64,000 bases of DNA from Pseudorhizobium xiangyangii (GCF_020531965.1 NZ_JAJAWH010000011.1:1-64000); one strand, 5' to 3'; shown: positions 40,319 through 49,892, numbered from the stretch's first letter. Program-made: numbers and translations. The notes: generated from the sequence alone by a model not told the origin.

Positions 40319-40798
40319 ATGCCTGTGAAAAAGCACCTGATGATCGCCGCACAAGTGCTGATGCTGGCACTGCTACCGTCCGCCGCCTTGGCCCAGCAGG
40401 AGCTGCTGAGCGATCCTGAGATCTACGAGATGGATCATTTCCGCAAGCAGTGCCAGACTGCCGAGTTCGGCAGCGCCTTCATGACCAGGCTGGACATCAA
40501 CAATGACGGCATCGTCGACGCCCTGAGCAATCACGGCGAGCTCACCTGCGACGGCAAGAAGGGCGCCGAATGCAACGAGGACGGCTGCCCCTACAACTTC
40601 TATCTTCGGGCCAAGGAAGGCGGCTATTTCATGATCGCCACGGCCCGCATCTACAGCTACGACTTCATCAAGCGCTTCGGCAACATGGTGTTCGTCATGA
40701 AAATGCATCCGCGCTTCTGCGAACGGACCGACGACAAGCCCTGCGAAATGACGGTGCGCGTGCGCGGCGGGCGCTTCGTCACCATCTCCAAGAAATAA
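40319..40798 (+). CDS. Predicted periplasmic protein with EF-hand-like loop and six cysteines
   Basis: The 159-residue product has a signal peptide (basic start, LMIAAQVLMLALLPSAALAQ, cut after about residue 25). DINNDGIVDAL (59-69) has the D-x-N-x-D-G spacing of a calcium loop. Six cysteines (45, 77, 85, 90, 134, 142) could form three disulfides in the periplasm. I do not recognise a named family. GAAGGGGTTCAAGGAG-type ribosome site precedes the ATG. It is divergent from the TRIC-type gene and converges on the YdcF-like gene. Confidence 0.75.
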   Translation: MPVKKHLMIAAQVLMLALLPSAALAQQELLSDPEIYEMDHFRKQCQTAEFGSAFMTRLDINNDGIVDALSNHGELTCDGKKGAECNEDGCPYNFYLRAKEGGYFMIATARIYSYDFIKRFGNMVFVMKMHPRFCERTDDKPCEMTVRVRGGRFVTISKK

Positions 40799-40805
40799 GG
40801 CTGGT

Positions 40806-41600
40806 CTATTGCGCGGCAGGGAAGACGCTGTCGATCCGTCCTGTCACGTAGTAGCCCAGCAGGCCAAGCCACTCGCGCACGGCGGTGGATGTGAGCTGCG
40901 CATTGGTCGTCGGTTGCGAGAAGTCGAAGCCGATTTTGAGGATGCCATTCGTCCGGTAATCCACGGGCCAGGGCATCACCGGAATGCTGGCCTTCCTGAA
41001 CAGCGCCATGGATCGCGGCATATGGAAAGCCGACGTGACCAGCAGGCAGTCCGTTAGCTCGCTCTGGGCCAGGATCTCTTTTGTCTGTAGCGAATTCTCG
41101 TAGGTAGTGCGGGAGGCGTTTTCCTTCACCAGTCGGTCGGTGGATACACCGAAAGCCGAGAAGAAGCGCTCTGAGGCCGCAGCCTCACCCTCATAGGCGC
41201 CGCTGATTGACCCATCGCCACCGGAAATGAGGATGCGGGCTTGTGGATGGCGGAGCGCCAGCCGCAGTGTTTCGACAAAGCGGTCGCCCGCCTGGTTGAA
41301 TTCGATGCCGCCCCGGCTCGTCGTCACTTCGTTTTCCAGTGCGCCGCCCAGCACGATGATGCAGGAGAGATTTTCAGGCTCTGTGGCCGGTTTTGCAAAC
41401 CTCGCTTCTAGGACCTGCAGCGCCACGCCGCCGGAGGTCGTGTAGAGCGTCAGGAACAGAACCAGCGCTGCAAATAGCGACAGCATGCCGCCGAAACGGC
41501 GCCAGCCCAGGAACGCAAACATGGCGCCAAGGGCGCAGAACAGGAAGGCGAGGGAGAGCGGCTGCGCCATCAGCCAGAAGAGCTTCGAAAGAATGAACAT
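40806..41600 (-). CDS. YdcF/ElyC/SanA-like (DUF218) membrane protein
   Basis: The 264-residue product has two N-terminal helices (about 5-55) followed by a DUF218 domain with CIIVLGGALENE, LISGGDGSISGAYEGEAAASE, ENASRTTYENSL and LLVTSAFHMPRSM. E. coli ElyC, of the same layout, takes part in envelope and peptidoglycan maintenance via lipid carrier metabolism. That role here is by family only. It is 33 bases downstream of the DUF1275 gene on the same strand. Confidence 0.85.
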   Translation of the reverse strand: MFILSKLFWLMAQPLSLAFLFCALGAMFAFLGWRRFGGMLSLFAALVLFLTLYTTSGGVALQVLEARFAKPATEPENLSCIIVLGGALENEVTTSRGGIEFNQAGDRFVETLRLALRHPQARILISGGDGSISGAYEGEAAASERFFSAFGVSTDRLVKENASRTTYENSLQTKEILAQSELTDCLLVTSAFHMPRSMALFRKASIPVMPWPVDYRTNGILKIGFDFSQPTTNAQLTSTAVREWLGLLGYYVTGRIDSVFPAAQ

Positions 41601-41633
41601 GCTTCAATCTCTCGCAACAACCCGTACGGGCTG

Positions 41634-42353
41634 TCAACGCCGGCGTTGCGTGCCTCTAACGATAGGCTGTTGGAAGTGCAGGTGCAGCGGCCGCGGCAGG
41701 AGGACCGTTGCAATTGCGACCGCGACAACGACGAGTGCGACGACCCACAGCGCATTATTGCCCAGATAACGCGTTAGGAATGCGCCCGCGACGGCACCGC
41801 AGGCCATGCCGGTCCACGGCACGGTCTGGATGATCCAGCCGGTCGGATTACGGTCGCCGACGAGCCAGCGGCCGATGCCGCGCCCGAAGCGCGACAAGGC
41901 GCCGGTCACGTAGGTAAGGCCGATCGGCAGGCCCTCGATATGCTCTACGGTCGCATTGATCATGCCCATGGCGAGAATGACCAGATAGAACTGTAGTCGC
42001 GGGTATCCGTCCTCCGGCACCATTGCGGCAGCGGCGATGGTCACGGCAACGCCGGTCAAGACCACGAAGGTCCGCCGCGCAGACAGCCTGTGGGCGAGAA
42101 TGATGCCGAGCGCGTTGCCGGCGACGAATGCCCAGAGCGCGAAAAAGAGGACCAGCGCATGCCCGTAGTCGCCGTCGGCAAAGGAAAGTGCGGCGCGCGT
42201 CGTATTTCCGGTCATGAAGGAAACGAAGTCGCCGGATAAAAGCAGGCCGACGGCGTCGGTCATCCCGGCCACGAATGAAATCGCCGCGACGAGCGCAAGT
42301 CCGGTTACGGTGCGCCTCTTGCGAACGAAGCGTCGACGTTGGGCAAGGGTCAT
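41634..42353 (-). CDS. DUF1275 (YoaK-type) membrane protein
   Basis: The 239-residue product has about six helices and the family N-terminus ALVAAISFVAGMTDAVGLLL followed by FVSFMTGNTTRAAL, with VTGALSRFGRGIGRWLVGDR in the second half. The function of DUF1275 is not established; export or membrane transport has been proposed for relatives. It is upstream of the YdcF-like gene in the same direction. Confidence 0.88.
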   Translation of the reverse strand: MTLAQRRRFVRKRRTVTGLALVAAISFVAGMTDAVGLLLSGDFVSFMTGNTTRAALSFADGDYGHALVLFFALWAFVAGNALGIILAHRLSARRTFVVLTGVAVTIAAAAMVPEDGYPRLQFYLVILAMGMINATVEHIEGLPIGLTYVTGALSRFGRGIGRWLVGDRNPTGWIIQTVPWTGMACGAVAGAFLTRYLGNNALWVVALVVVAVAIATVLLPRPLHLHFQQPIVRGTQRRR

Positions 42354-42474
42354 GAGCGGTAGTTTCCCCGGGGCGCAGCAGCGAAGCCGGTTGCTGCCGG
42401 TCCATTCTAGACTCTGATTCTGCCGCTATGGAAGATGTCCTGTCCGGATCGTCAATCTGCCGCAGAAGCGTGAT

Positions 42475-43686
42475 TTATCGGCCAGCAATCCACTCAGTCA
42501 TGCCAGCTGCTGCGGCTCGACCCGTGGCGAAGCAGGCGGTCAGCAGGTAGCCGCCTGTAGGCGCTTCCCAGTCGAGCATTTCGCCGGCAGCAAAGAGCCC
42601 CGGAATGCTCCCGAGCATGTAGCGCTCGTCGATCGCCTCCAGGGCGATGCCACCTGCGGAAGAAATCGCCTCCTTGATCGGTCGCGGACGAAGTACCGGC
42701 AAAGGTAGCGCCTTGATAAGCGATGCAAGGTGTTCGGCGGCCAAACTTGCGGCATCCGGTATGAGTTCTCGGACAAGTGCCGACTTGACGCCTTCGAGGG
42801 TAGCACTTTTCCGTAGCCGGTTGGAGAAGCTCGCCTTTGGGTCCTGCCGGACAAGATCGCGGATGAGACGTGCCTCCGTACGGCCGGGTGTGAGGTCTAC
42901 GACAAGGGATGCTTCACCCGCTTGTTCCAGTCTGTCCCGCAGCGCGGCCGAATGTGCATAGACAAGGCTCCCCTCGATCCCGTCCCTGGAGATGACGAAT
43001 TCGCCCGGGAAGGTGCCGGCATCGGAGGCGGCGCTGACCGATTTCAGCGGCGCCCCGGCGAAGCGCTCGCGAAAGGTGTCGCTCCAGCCGACATCGAAGC
43101 CGCAATTGGCGGGGCGAAACGAACGGACATCGACATCCCTTTGCCGCAACCATGGCACCCAGGCCGCATCCGAGCCGAGGCGCGGCCAGCTGGCGCCACC
43201 AAGCGCCAGCAATGCGGCATCGGGACGAACTGCAACAGGACCGCCCGGGGTTTCGAACGCGTAGGCACCGCTTTGGAAACCCACCCAGCGATGACGCGTG
43301 GCAAGCCGGACACCTTGGGTCTCCAGCCGGCGAAGCCAGGCCCTGAGCAGGGGGGAAGCCTTCATGACGGTAGGGAAGACGCGGCCCGAGGAACCGACGA
43401 AGGTCTCTGTGCCAAGCCCGGTCGCCCAGGCGCGGATATCGTCAGGCGTGAATGCATCCAGCGCTGCGCGCAGCCTGCCGGAAGCTGCTCCGAAACGGGT
43501 CCTGAAGACGTCGAAATCCTCGGAATGAGTGATATTGAGCCCGGACTTGCCTGCCAGCAGGAATTTCCGGGCAAAGGTCGGCATGGCCTCGTACACGGTG
43601 ACGGAATGCCCCTTCGCGGAAAGCACTTCGGCTGCCATGAGGCCCGCCGGGCCGCCACCGATGATCGCAATGTCCTTGCCGTCCAT
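42475..43686 (-). CDS. FAD-binding flavoprotein of the HI0933/YhiN type (TIGR03862-like)
   Basis: The 403-residue product has [21 protein letters not shown] (FAD fold, residues about 5-25), KFLLAGKSGLNITHSE and GSSGRVFPTVMKASPLLRAWL. Toward the C-terminus LFAAGEMLDWEAPTGGYLLTACFATGR closes the flavin site. The family has no assigned substrate. The ATG at 43686 is preferred; the in-frame start at 43728 adds 14 unrelated residues. It is on the same strand as the DUF1275 gene, 121 bases upstream. Confidence 0.85.
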   Translation of the reverse strand: MDGKDIAIIGGGPAGLMAAEVLSAKGHSVTVYEAMPTFARKFLLAGKSGLNITHSEDFDVFRTRFGAASGRLRAALDAFTPDDIRAWATGLGTETFVGSSGRVFPTVMKASPLLRAWLRRLETQGVRLATRHRWVGFQSGAYAFETPGGPVAVRPDAALLALGGASWPRLGSDAAWVPWLRQRDVDVRSFRPANCGFDVGWSDTFRERFAGAPLKSVSAASDAGTFPGEFVISRDGIEGSLVYAHSAALRDRLEQAGEASLVVDLTPGRTEARLIRDLVRQDPKASFSNRLRKSATLEGVKSALVRELIPDAASLAAEHLASLIKALPLPVLRPRPIKEAISSAGGIALEAIDERYMLGSIPGLFAAGEMLDWEAPTGGYLLTACFATGRAAAAGMTEWIAGR

Positions 43687-43828
43687 GCACCTGCCTCTTT
43701 GCGCGCCGTCAGATTTAACTCTGCGCATCTTAACTTCCGAAAACGGATTCCGTCTTCGGGTCGATGCGCTAGCACGCGCGTGCTAGCGATGGCAGGTGGT
43801 TTCTGTCAGGCTGTGCCGATAACCGGCA

Positions 43829-43987
43829 TCAGCACTTGCCCGTTCCCTTGCAGTCGGGGCACGTCTCACCGTCTACCTCGCCTGTCCCACCGCAGCGGCG
43901 GCAAACGATCTCGAGCGTATCGGGCGCACTTAACGGCGCGGCATCGGCGTTCCTGCAGGTGGTCGAGGCGTTGCGTTCCTTTTGCAT
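43829..43987 (-). CDS. Small DnaJ-zinc-finger-like protein (52 residues)
   Basis: The 52-residue protein ends in CRRCGGTGEVDGETCPDCKG and TGKC. There are two CxxC(G/K)GTG knuckles (Cys 29/32 and Cys 43/46, plus Cys 52), as in half of a DnaJ cysteine-rich zinc domain. GGGAGGCAACAA precedes the ATG at 43987, a good ribosome-binding site. The frame extends upstream to 44104, but that overlaps the catalase tail and lacks a site. It may bind Zn and act as a chaperone-like or RNA-binding adaptor; this is inference. It is 55 bases downstream of the catalase gene. Confidence 0.7.
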   Translation of the reverse strand: MQKERNASTTCRNADAAPLSAPDTLEIVCRRCGGTGEVDGETCPDCKGTGKC

Positions 43988-44009
43988 TTGTTGCCTCCCT
44001 GGGATGACA

Positions 44010-44036
44010 GCCGGGTCGGCTTTAACCGATCCCGGC
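44010..44036 (-). terminator. Stem-loop after the catalase gene
   Basis: GCCGGGTCGG faces CCGATCCCGGC with one bulged T and a 6-base loop, 6 bases past the catalase stop. There is no T run, so it may stabilise the 3' end or be a weak terminator before the small zinc-finger gene. Confidence 0.45.
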
Positions 44037-44042
44037 AGAGAC

Positions 44043-45773
44043 TTACTCGGCCGCCTGGCTCTGCGCCCTGTCTGGTTTCGGCAGTTTGCCCGACAGGATT
44101 TCATCGGCGGAGGCCTGGTGGTCCTTGACCGAACTCGTCCACCGGCCCCAGGCGGTCGGGTCGATCTTGTCGCCGTTGCTGCCGAGGTTCTGGAGTCGGT
44201 GCTGGTCCTCTTCCGTCAGCATCTGCTTCTGCAGCGGACCGAGACGTTTGACGTCGTCCACGCGGATGCCGAGCTTTTCGCCAACCCGGCGACCGTAGTC
44301 GTCATGGACGAGGAAGAAGTGCCATACCATCCGCTCCTGCACGTCACGTTCGCATTGGCCGAGCAGGTCGCCCATGTTGACAACGAGATCGTCCCGCTCC
44401 CAGTCCATCATCGTGCAATAGCGGCCGCGGGCATGGACATAGTCGTTGCGACGCTCGATGACGCTCCGGGTCAGCCGGCCGTGAATTTCAGGCGAATTGT
44501 TCGGCTGCTCGTGCCGGCTTTCCTGAAGCCCGTTGTGGATCGAGGGTTCGAAGTTGATATGCGGGTTCTGTCCGGGTGAAAGGTCGCGACGGTAGGACAT
44601 CGTGCCGCCGGACAGGTTGGTGGAGACCTTGGCGTTCTTGGCCTGGTTCACCGGCAGTTGCAGGTAGTTGGTGCCGACGCGGTAGCGCTGGGTATCCGAA
44701 TAGGAGAACGTTCGGCCGACCAGCATCTTGTCGTCGGAGAAATCGAGCCCATCGACGAGAACGCCGGTTCCCATGGCGATCTGCTCGTTCTCGTTGAAGA
44801 AGTCCTCGACATTACGGTTGAGCGTCATCACGCCGACATGGCGGAGCGGGAAGTCGCTCTCCGGCCAGATCTTGGTGTCGTCGAGTGGATCCCAATCGAG
44901 TTCGGGGTGATCATGGTCCTCCATGATCTGGACGAACATGTCCCACTGGGGATGGTTGCCTTGCTCGATCGCCGTGAACAGATCCTTGGAGGCAGAGCCG
45001 AAATCCTGACCCTGCACCGTTGCGGCTTCTGCGGCCGTGAGGCTGGCGACGCCGCAACGCGGATGGAAGTGATACTTCACAAGACAGGTATCTCCGTTCT
45101 CGTTGACCATCTTGTAGGTGTTGACGCCGAAACCTTCCATATGGCGGTAGCTTGCCGGGATGCCGCGCGGCGAAAACAGATGCGTCAGCATGTGCATCGA
45201 TTCCGGCGTCTGGCTCATGAAGTCGAAGATACGGTTCGGTTCCTGCCGGAACGTCACCGGATCGGGCTTCAGCGAGTGGATGACATCCGGGAACTTGATG
45301 GCGTCGCGGATGAAGAAGACTGGCAGATTGTTTCCGACGAGGTCCCAGTTGCCGTCCTCGGTGTAGAATTTGACGGCGAAGCCGCGCGGATCGCGGGCCG
45401 TTTCGGAGGAATCGCGCCCGCCGATCACCGTGGAAAACCGGATGGCAAGCGGCGTCTTCTTGCCGGCGGCCTGAAAGACTTTTGCGCGGGTATACTTCGA
45501 TGCTGGTTCGTCACCGATCTTGCCAGTTGCTTCCAGCTCGCCGTAACAAACGAAGCCTCGCGCATGCACGACGCGTTCGGGGATGCGTTCGCGATCGAAA
45601 TGCGTGATCTTTTCGAGGAACTGGTAGTTTTCCAGCGTTGCCGGACCGCGGCTGCCGATGGTTCGCTGCGACTGATTGTTGGTGATCGGGTGACCCTGGC
45701 GATTGGTGAGCACATGATCATCCGTGCCCGGCGGCATGCCGGATCCGCCCTGAGACTTGTTCTTCTCGTCCAT
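44043..45773 (-). CDS. Monofunctional heme catalase
   Basis: The 576-residue product has the catalytic His 70 in ERVVHARGF, distal Asn 148 in [14 protein letters not shown], and the heme-ligand tyrosine region [21 protein letters not shown]. At this length, with a short extension at both ends, it lacks the large C-terminal domain of HPII-type catalases, so it is a small-subunit type enzyme. It breaks down hydrogen peroxide. The ATG at 45773, after GGAGG, is preferred over a frame start at 45884. It is probably monocistronic or followed by the small zinc-finger gene. Confidence 0.96.
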   Translation of the reverse strand: MDEKNKSQGGSGMPPGTDDHVLTNRQGHPITNNQSQRTIGSRGPATLENYQFLEKITHFDRERIPERVVHARGFVCYGELEATGKIGDEPASKYTRAKVFQAAGKKTPLAIRFSTVIGGRDSSETARDPRGFAVKFYTEDGNWDLVGNNLPVFFIRDAIKFPDVIHSLKPDPVTFRQEPNRIFDFMSQTPESMHMLTHLFSPRGIPASYRHMEGFGVNTYKMVNENGDTCLVKYHFHPRCGVASLTAAEAATVQGQDFGSASKDLFTAIEQGNHPQWDMFVQIMEDHDHPELDWDPLDDTKIWPESDFPLRHVGVMTLNRNVEDFFNENEQIAMGTGVLVDGLDFSDDKMLVGRTFSYSDTQRYRVGTNYLQLPVNQAKNAKVSTNLSGGTMSYRRDLSPGQNPHINFEPSIHNGLQESRHEQPNNSPEIHGRLTRSVIERRNDYVHARGRYCTMMDWERDDLVVNMGDLLGQCERDVQERMVWHFFLVHDDYGRRVGEKLGIRVDDVKRLGPLQKQMLTEEDQHRLQNLGSNGDKIDPTAWGRWTSSVKDHQASADEILSGKLPKPDRAQSQAAE

Positions 45774-45903
45774 CGTGTACCCTCCTTGTGTGGATTGGCA
45801 AAAGCGTGGCCATCCGCCGGACGTAGCCACCCGTGGGGAAACACGCTGGAGCCGATTCGGTTCCACCGAGGAATGAGGTCGCAATCAACCGATGCCTACC
45901 GCG

Positions 45904-46764
45904 TCAGGAGAGCAGCGCTTGCGTCAGCGGATGATGCGGATCGGCAAGCCCGTCCAGCACGTTGAAGTGGTGCCGGTCCGGCTCCTCGACGACGCTTGTT
46001 TCGGCAGCGAGACCCTTCCAGATATTGGCCAGAAGCGCATTCTGGCGGATGAACTCCGAGCGTTCCGCCGCCCCGACCCAGCATGTGAGGCGGGCATCGT
46101 GCATCGGTTCCAGCAGCGCCGGACTTTCCCGCCATGCCTCCTGCCGATCGATTTGCAATTGCGCGTTCATCGCGATGTGCATCAGGGGGCGCAGATCGTG
46201 CAATCCGGATAACGACACGGTGTGAGCGATCCGCAGACGTATCGTTTCAGGCAGCGGCGAGGTCATGCTGATCATCCGCGTGACCAGCTGTCCGCCGGCC
46301 GAATGGCCGACGAGGCGGATCGGACCGCCCACCAGTTCCGCCGCCTTTTCGATTGCAATCCCGATCTCCGTCGTGATGCCGGAGAGGCGGATTTCGGGGC
46401 AGAGCGTGTAGGAGGGTATGGCGACGGCGTACCCGTGCTCTACCGCGCCCCGCGCCAGATGCGACCAGTAGGACTTGTCGAGCCTGAGCCAGAAGCCACC
46501 GTGGACGAAAACCACCAAGCCGATCGGCGCCGATGCGGGCATGAACAGGTCGAGCCTGTTCCGTTCACCGCCGCCATAGGGAATGTCCAGCTCCGCATGA
46601 CCGGCCTCCGCCAAAGCCTCGCGATATAGTCGCGCCGGCTCTACCCAGAGGCCGGGCCAACGATCTCCGCCGGCAATGTTCGGGCCGTTGGCATAGGCAT
46701 CATCCCAGTCCGCTATCCGATGGCGCATCTCATCCCCGATATCTTCATGTTCGACCGGCGGCAT
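45904..46764 (-). CDS. Alpha/beta hydrolase, kynurenine formamidase-like
   Basis: The 286-residue product has HGGFW at 88-92 (oxyanion-hole motif of kynurenine formamidase, HGGYW in the archetype) and the nucleophile Ser 155 in GHSAGGQLVTRM. SGLHDLRPLM and a C-terminal RHHFNVLDGL provide the Asp/His region. KFase turns N-formylkynurenine into kynurenine and formate, the step two before anthranilate. It is divergent from the anthranilate CoA-ligase gene across 186 bases that carry an AAACTTAAAAT word, so it probably belongs to the same regulon. No kynureninase or tryptophan dioxygenase gene is in the window. Confidence 0.75.
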   Translation of the reverse strand: MPPVEHEDIGDEMRHRIADWDDAYANGPNIAGGDRWPGLWVEPARLYREALAEAGHAELDIPYGGGERNRLDLFMPASAPIGLVVFVHGGFWLRLDKSYWSHLARGAVEHGYAVAIPSYTLCPEIRLSGITTEIGIAIEKAAELVGGPIRLVGHSAGGQLVTRMISMTSPLPETIRLRIAHTVSLSGLHDLRPLMHIAMNAQLQIDRQEAWRESPALLEPMHDARLTCWVGAAERSEFIRQNALLANIWKGLAAETSVVEEPDRHHFNVLDGLADPHHPLTQALLS

Positions 46765-46826
46765 ACTTGCATCTGCCGGGGACGGGAGAAAGGGGCGATA
46801 GCGACCGCCGTTGCGAAAATTATTAC

Positions 46827-46837
46827 AAACTTAAAAT
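46827..46837 (+). promoter_or_regulatory. Candidate MarR operator, copy 1 (AAACTTAAAAT)
   Basis: The 11-mer lies in an AT-rich stretch of the divergent hydrolase / CoA-ligase region (46765-46950). The same 11-mer is found on the opposite strand at 60791-60801, in front of the monooxygenase/MarR pair. The AT-rich island in GC-rich DNA marks a likely promoter, and sharing across 14 kb points to one regulator. Confidence 0.55.
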
Positions 46838-46950
46838 TTCTCTCTTGCCAGTCGGGAGAACCGATGCTTTTCTGAACGAAAGGCAAAAATGCCGCGGACG
46901 TCGCACCGGACATATCCGGGTGGTGGACCATATGAGTTGGGAACTCGAAG

Positions 46951-48579
46951 ATGAAACTGGGACCGACAGGCCATCTGGATACGTTTGCCCGCGACAATCT
47001 TCCGCCGCCGCAGGCATGGCCGGAAATTGACCTTCAGGGCTTCGACTATCCCGAATGGATGAATGCAGGTGTCGAACTCACCGACCGCATGGTCGAGCGT
47101 GGGTTTGGCGATCACACGGCACTGATCGGCAATGGGCGCCGCCGCACCTACAAGGAACTCTCCGACTGGACGAACCGTATCGCGCGGGCACTGACGGAGG
47201 ATTACGGCCTGAAGCCCGGCAACCGGGTATTGATCCGTTCGGCCAACAATCCGGCCATGGTCGCCTGCTGGCTGGCGGCCACCAAGGCCGGAGCGGTCGT
47301 CGTCAACACCATGCCGATGCTGCGTGCCGGTGAGCTTGCCAAGGTCGTCGACAAGGCGGAAGTGACGATGGCGCTATGCGACACCCGCCTGATGGACGAG
47401 CTGGTCGCTGTTGCCAAGGAAAGCCGGTTTCTCATCCAGGTGATCGGTTTCGATGGCACGGCCAACCACGACGCCGAACTCGATCGTGCGGCGCTCGACA
47501 AGCCGGTTAAATTCGATGCGGCAAAGACCGGTCGGGATGACGTGGCCCTTCTCGGCTTCACGTCCGGCTCTACCGGCGTGCCGAAGGCGACGATGCATTT
47601 TCATCGCGACGTGCTGATCATTGCGGATGCCTATGCGAAGGAAGTGCTCGGCGTCACGCCGGACGATGTCTTCGTCGGCTCGCCACCGCTTGCCTTCACC
47701 TTCGGCCTTGGAGGGCTTGCCGTCTTCCCGCTGCGCTTCGGGGCGGCGGCGACGCTGCTGGAGCAGGCGACTCCGCCGAAGATGATCGAGATCATCGAGA
47801 CCTACAAGGCGACGATCTGCTTTACCGCTCCCACAGCCTACCGTGCCATGCTGGCGGCCATGGACAAGGGTGCCGATCTTTCCTCGCTCCGTGTCGCAGT
47901 TTCGGCCGGTGAAACACTGCCCGGCCCGGTCTATGACGAATGGGTGCAGAAGACCGGCAAGCCGATCGTCGACGGCATAGGTTCGACGGAAATGCTCCAC
48001 ATCTTCATTACCAACCGGCTGGGGGATTCGAAGGCAGCCTGCACGGGCAGGCCGCTTGCCGGCTATCAGGCGATCGTCGTCGACGACGAGATGAACGAAC
48101 TGCCGCGAGGAAGTGTCGGGAAGCTGGCCGTCAAGGGTCCGATTGGCTGCCGCTATCTCGCCGACGACCGGCAGGCAGACTATGTGCGTGACGGCTGGAA
48201 CCTCACCGGTGACAGCTTCGTGCAGGACGAGGATGGCTATTTCCATTTCGCCGCCCGCTCTGACGACATGATCGTGTCCGCCGGCTACAACATCGCCGGT
48301 CCGGAAGTGGAAGCAGCACTTCTGAAGCACGAGGCCGTCGCCGAATGTGCAGTGATCGGCGTGCCGGACATCGAGCGGGGCGCTATCGTCGAGGCGCATG
48401 TGGTACTGGTCGACAAGGGCGCCGCCTGTGCGGCTCTTGTGAAGCTCCTGCAGGATCACGTGAAGAAGGAGATCGCGCCGTACAAGTATCCGCGCTCGAT
48501 CGTCTTCGCCGACACGCTGCCGAAGACGGAATCGGGCAAGATCCAACGCTTCAGGCTAAAGCAGGCGAAAGCGGCATGA
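46951..48579 (+). CDS. 2-aminobenzoate (anthranilate)-CoA ligase, class I adenylate-forming
   Basis: The 542-residue product is of the benzoate-CoA ligase type. It has FTSGSTGVPKATMHFHRDV (P-loop-like A3, about 197-215), GIGSTEMLHIFITN (A5), and DGWNLTGDSF with FAARSDDMIVSAGYNIAG (A7-A8). PKTESGKIQRF at the end holds the catalytic Lys. The clustering with 2-aminobenzoyl-CoA monooxygenase/reductase and a matching importer makes anthranilate the likely acid; benzoate or salicylate remain possible by family. It heads the plus-strand operon, 173 bases before the importer's binding protein. Confidence 0.88.
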   Translation: MKLGPTGHLDTFARDNLPPPQAWPEIDLQGFDYPEWMNAGVELTDRMVERGFGDHTALIGNGRRRTYKELSDWTNRIARALTEDYGLKPGNRVLIRSANNPAMVACWLAATKAGAVVVNTMPMLRAGELAKVVDKAEVTMALCDTRLMDELVAVAKESRFLIQVIGFDGTANHDAELDRAALDKPVKFDAAKTGRDDVALLGFTSGSTGVPKATMHFHRDVLIIADAYAKEVLGVTPDDVFVGSPPLAFTFGLGGLAVFPLRFGAAATLLEQATPPKMIEIIETYKATICFTAPTAYRAMLAAMDKGADLSSLRVAVSAGETLPGPVYDEWVQKTGKPIVDGIGSTEMLHIFITNRLGDSKAACTGRPLAGYQAIVVDDEMNELPRGSVGKLAVKGPIGCRYLADDRQADYVRDGWNLTGDSFVQDEDGYFHFAARSDDMIVSAGYNIAGPEVEAALLKHEAVAECAVIGVPDIERGAIVEAHVVLVDKGAACAALVKLLQDHVKKEIAPYKYPRSIVFADTLPKTESGKIQRFRLKQAKAA

Positions 48580-48752
48580 CGCTGCCGGCACGGGGAAAAT
48601 GTGCTGCACGCCGATTGGGCAGTGGACGTTCTTTTGCAAGTATGGAAGGTATCGCAAATACCGCTCGACGGTAATGCCGAAAAGGATTTCCGGCGGCGAG
48701 ATCAATAGGTCCGCTATCGGGGTGGGACATAAAGAACAACTGGGAGTTTACG
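48580..48752 (+). promoter_or_regulatory. Leader between ligase and importer genes
   Basis: The 173-base gap contains an inverted repeat, GGTAT (48648-48652) with ATACC (48658-48662). It lacks the AAACTTAAAAT word. AACTGGGAG provides a ribosome-binding site before 48753. It may hold an internal promoter or an mRNA-processing site. Confidence 0.35.
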
Positions 48753-49892
48753 ATGAAGAAACTGGTTTCCGCAGCCACGCTGGCGCTCAGCATGAGTGTC
48801 TCTGGCCTCGCCTTCGCCGAGCCCGTTAAGATCGGCCTGATCACCACGTTGTCCGGCGGTGGCGCCGGCCTCGGCGTCGATACCCGCGACGGCTTCATGC
48901 TGGCCATCAAGCAGGCCGGCAACAGCGAGATCGAGGTGGTCACCGAGGACGATGGACAGAAGCCTGAACTGGCCGTTCAGATCGCTGACAAGATGATCCA
49001 GAGCGATCAGGTCGATATCCTGACCGGCATTGTCTGGTCGAACCTGCTGATGGCCGTTGCGCCGAGCGCGGTAGCCCAGGGCAAGCTCTATGTCTCGACC
49101 AACGCGGCACCGGCGGCGCTTGCTGGCGCCAACTGCAACCCGCTCTATTTCAACGCCGCCTACCAGAACGACAACCTTCACGAGGCCATGGGCGAATACG
49201 CCAACAAGGACTACAAGAAGGTCTTCATCATGGCGCCGAACTATCCGGCTGGTAAGGATTCGCTGACCGGCTTCAAGCGCTACTACAAGGGCGAGCTGGC
49301 GTCGGAAGTCTACACACAGGTAGGCCAGACGGATTACGCCGCGGAGATCGCCCAGATCCGTGCCTCCGGCGCGGATGGCGTGTTCGCCTTCCTGCCGGGC
49401 GGCATGGGCATCGCCTTCTTGAAGCAGTACGCCCAATCGGGTGTCGAGATCCCGGTCATGGGTCCGGGCTTCTCCTTCAGCCAGGACGTGCTGCCGGCGA
49501 TCGGCGATGCTGCTCTCGGTGCGAAGGCATCCGGCCAGTGGGCTCCGGACTTCGATACGGATGTCAGCAAGAAATTCCTGGCCGACTTCCAGGCGGAGTA
49601 TGGACGTCTGCCATCCATTTACGCCGTCCAGGCGTATGATGCGGCGCAGTTGATCCTTTCGGCGGCGGCCAAGGCCGATGTGAAGGACACCGAGGCGTTC
49701 CGAGCTGAACTCCTGAAGGCGGATATCAAGTCGCCGCGCGGCGATTTCAAGTTCAATACCAACCAGCACCCGATCCAGGATATCTACCTGACGGAAGTGG
49801 TGAAGCAGGCCGACGGCATGCTCACCAACAAGACGGTAGAGAAGATCTTCGATGATCACGGCGATGCCTACGCCAAAGACTGCAAGATGTAA
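48753..49892 (+). CDS. Branched-chain-type ABC importer, periplasmic binding protein (aromatic acid)
   Basis: The 379-residue product has a Sec signal (ATLALSMSVSGLAFAEP) and the Peripla_BP_6 fold (VKIGLITTLSGGGAGLGVDT, GIVWSNLLMAVAP, STNAAPAALAGANCNP, MAPNYPAGKDSLTGF). Such proteins near aromatic-acid CoA ligases bind benzoate-type or aminobenzoate ligands rather than leucine. Anthranilate is inferred. It is the first of five importer genes, 9 bases before the first permease. Confidence 0.9.
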   Translation: MKKLVSAATLALSMSVSGLAFAEPVKIGLITTLSGGGAGLGVDTRDGFMLAIKQAGNSEIEVVTEDDGQKPELAVQIADKMIQSDQVDILTGIVWSNLLMAVAPSAVAQGKLYVSTNAAPAALAGANCNPLYFNAAYQNDNLHEAMGEYANKDYKKVFIMAPNYPAGKDSLTGFKRYYKGELASEVYTQVGQTDYAAEIAQIRASGADGVFAFLPGGMGIAFLKQYAQSGVEIPVMGPGFSFSQDVLPAIGDAALGAKASGQWAPDFDTDVSKKFLADFQAEYGRLPSIYAVQAYDAAQLILSAAAKADVKDTEAFRAELLKADIKSPRGDFKFNTNQHPIQDIYLTEVVKQADGMLTNKTVEKIFDDHGDAYAKDCKM

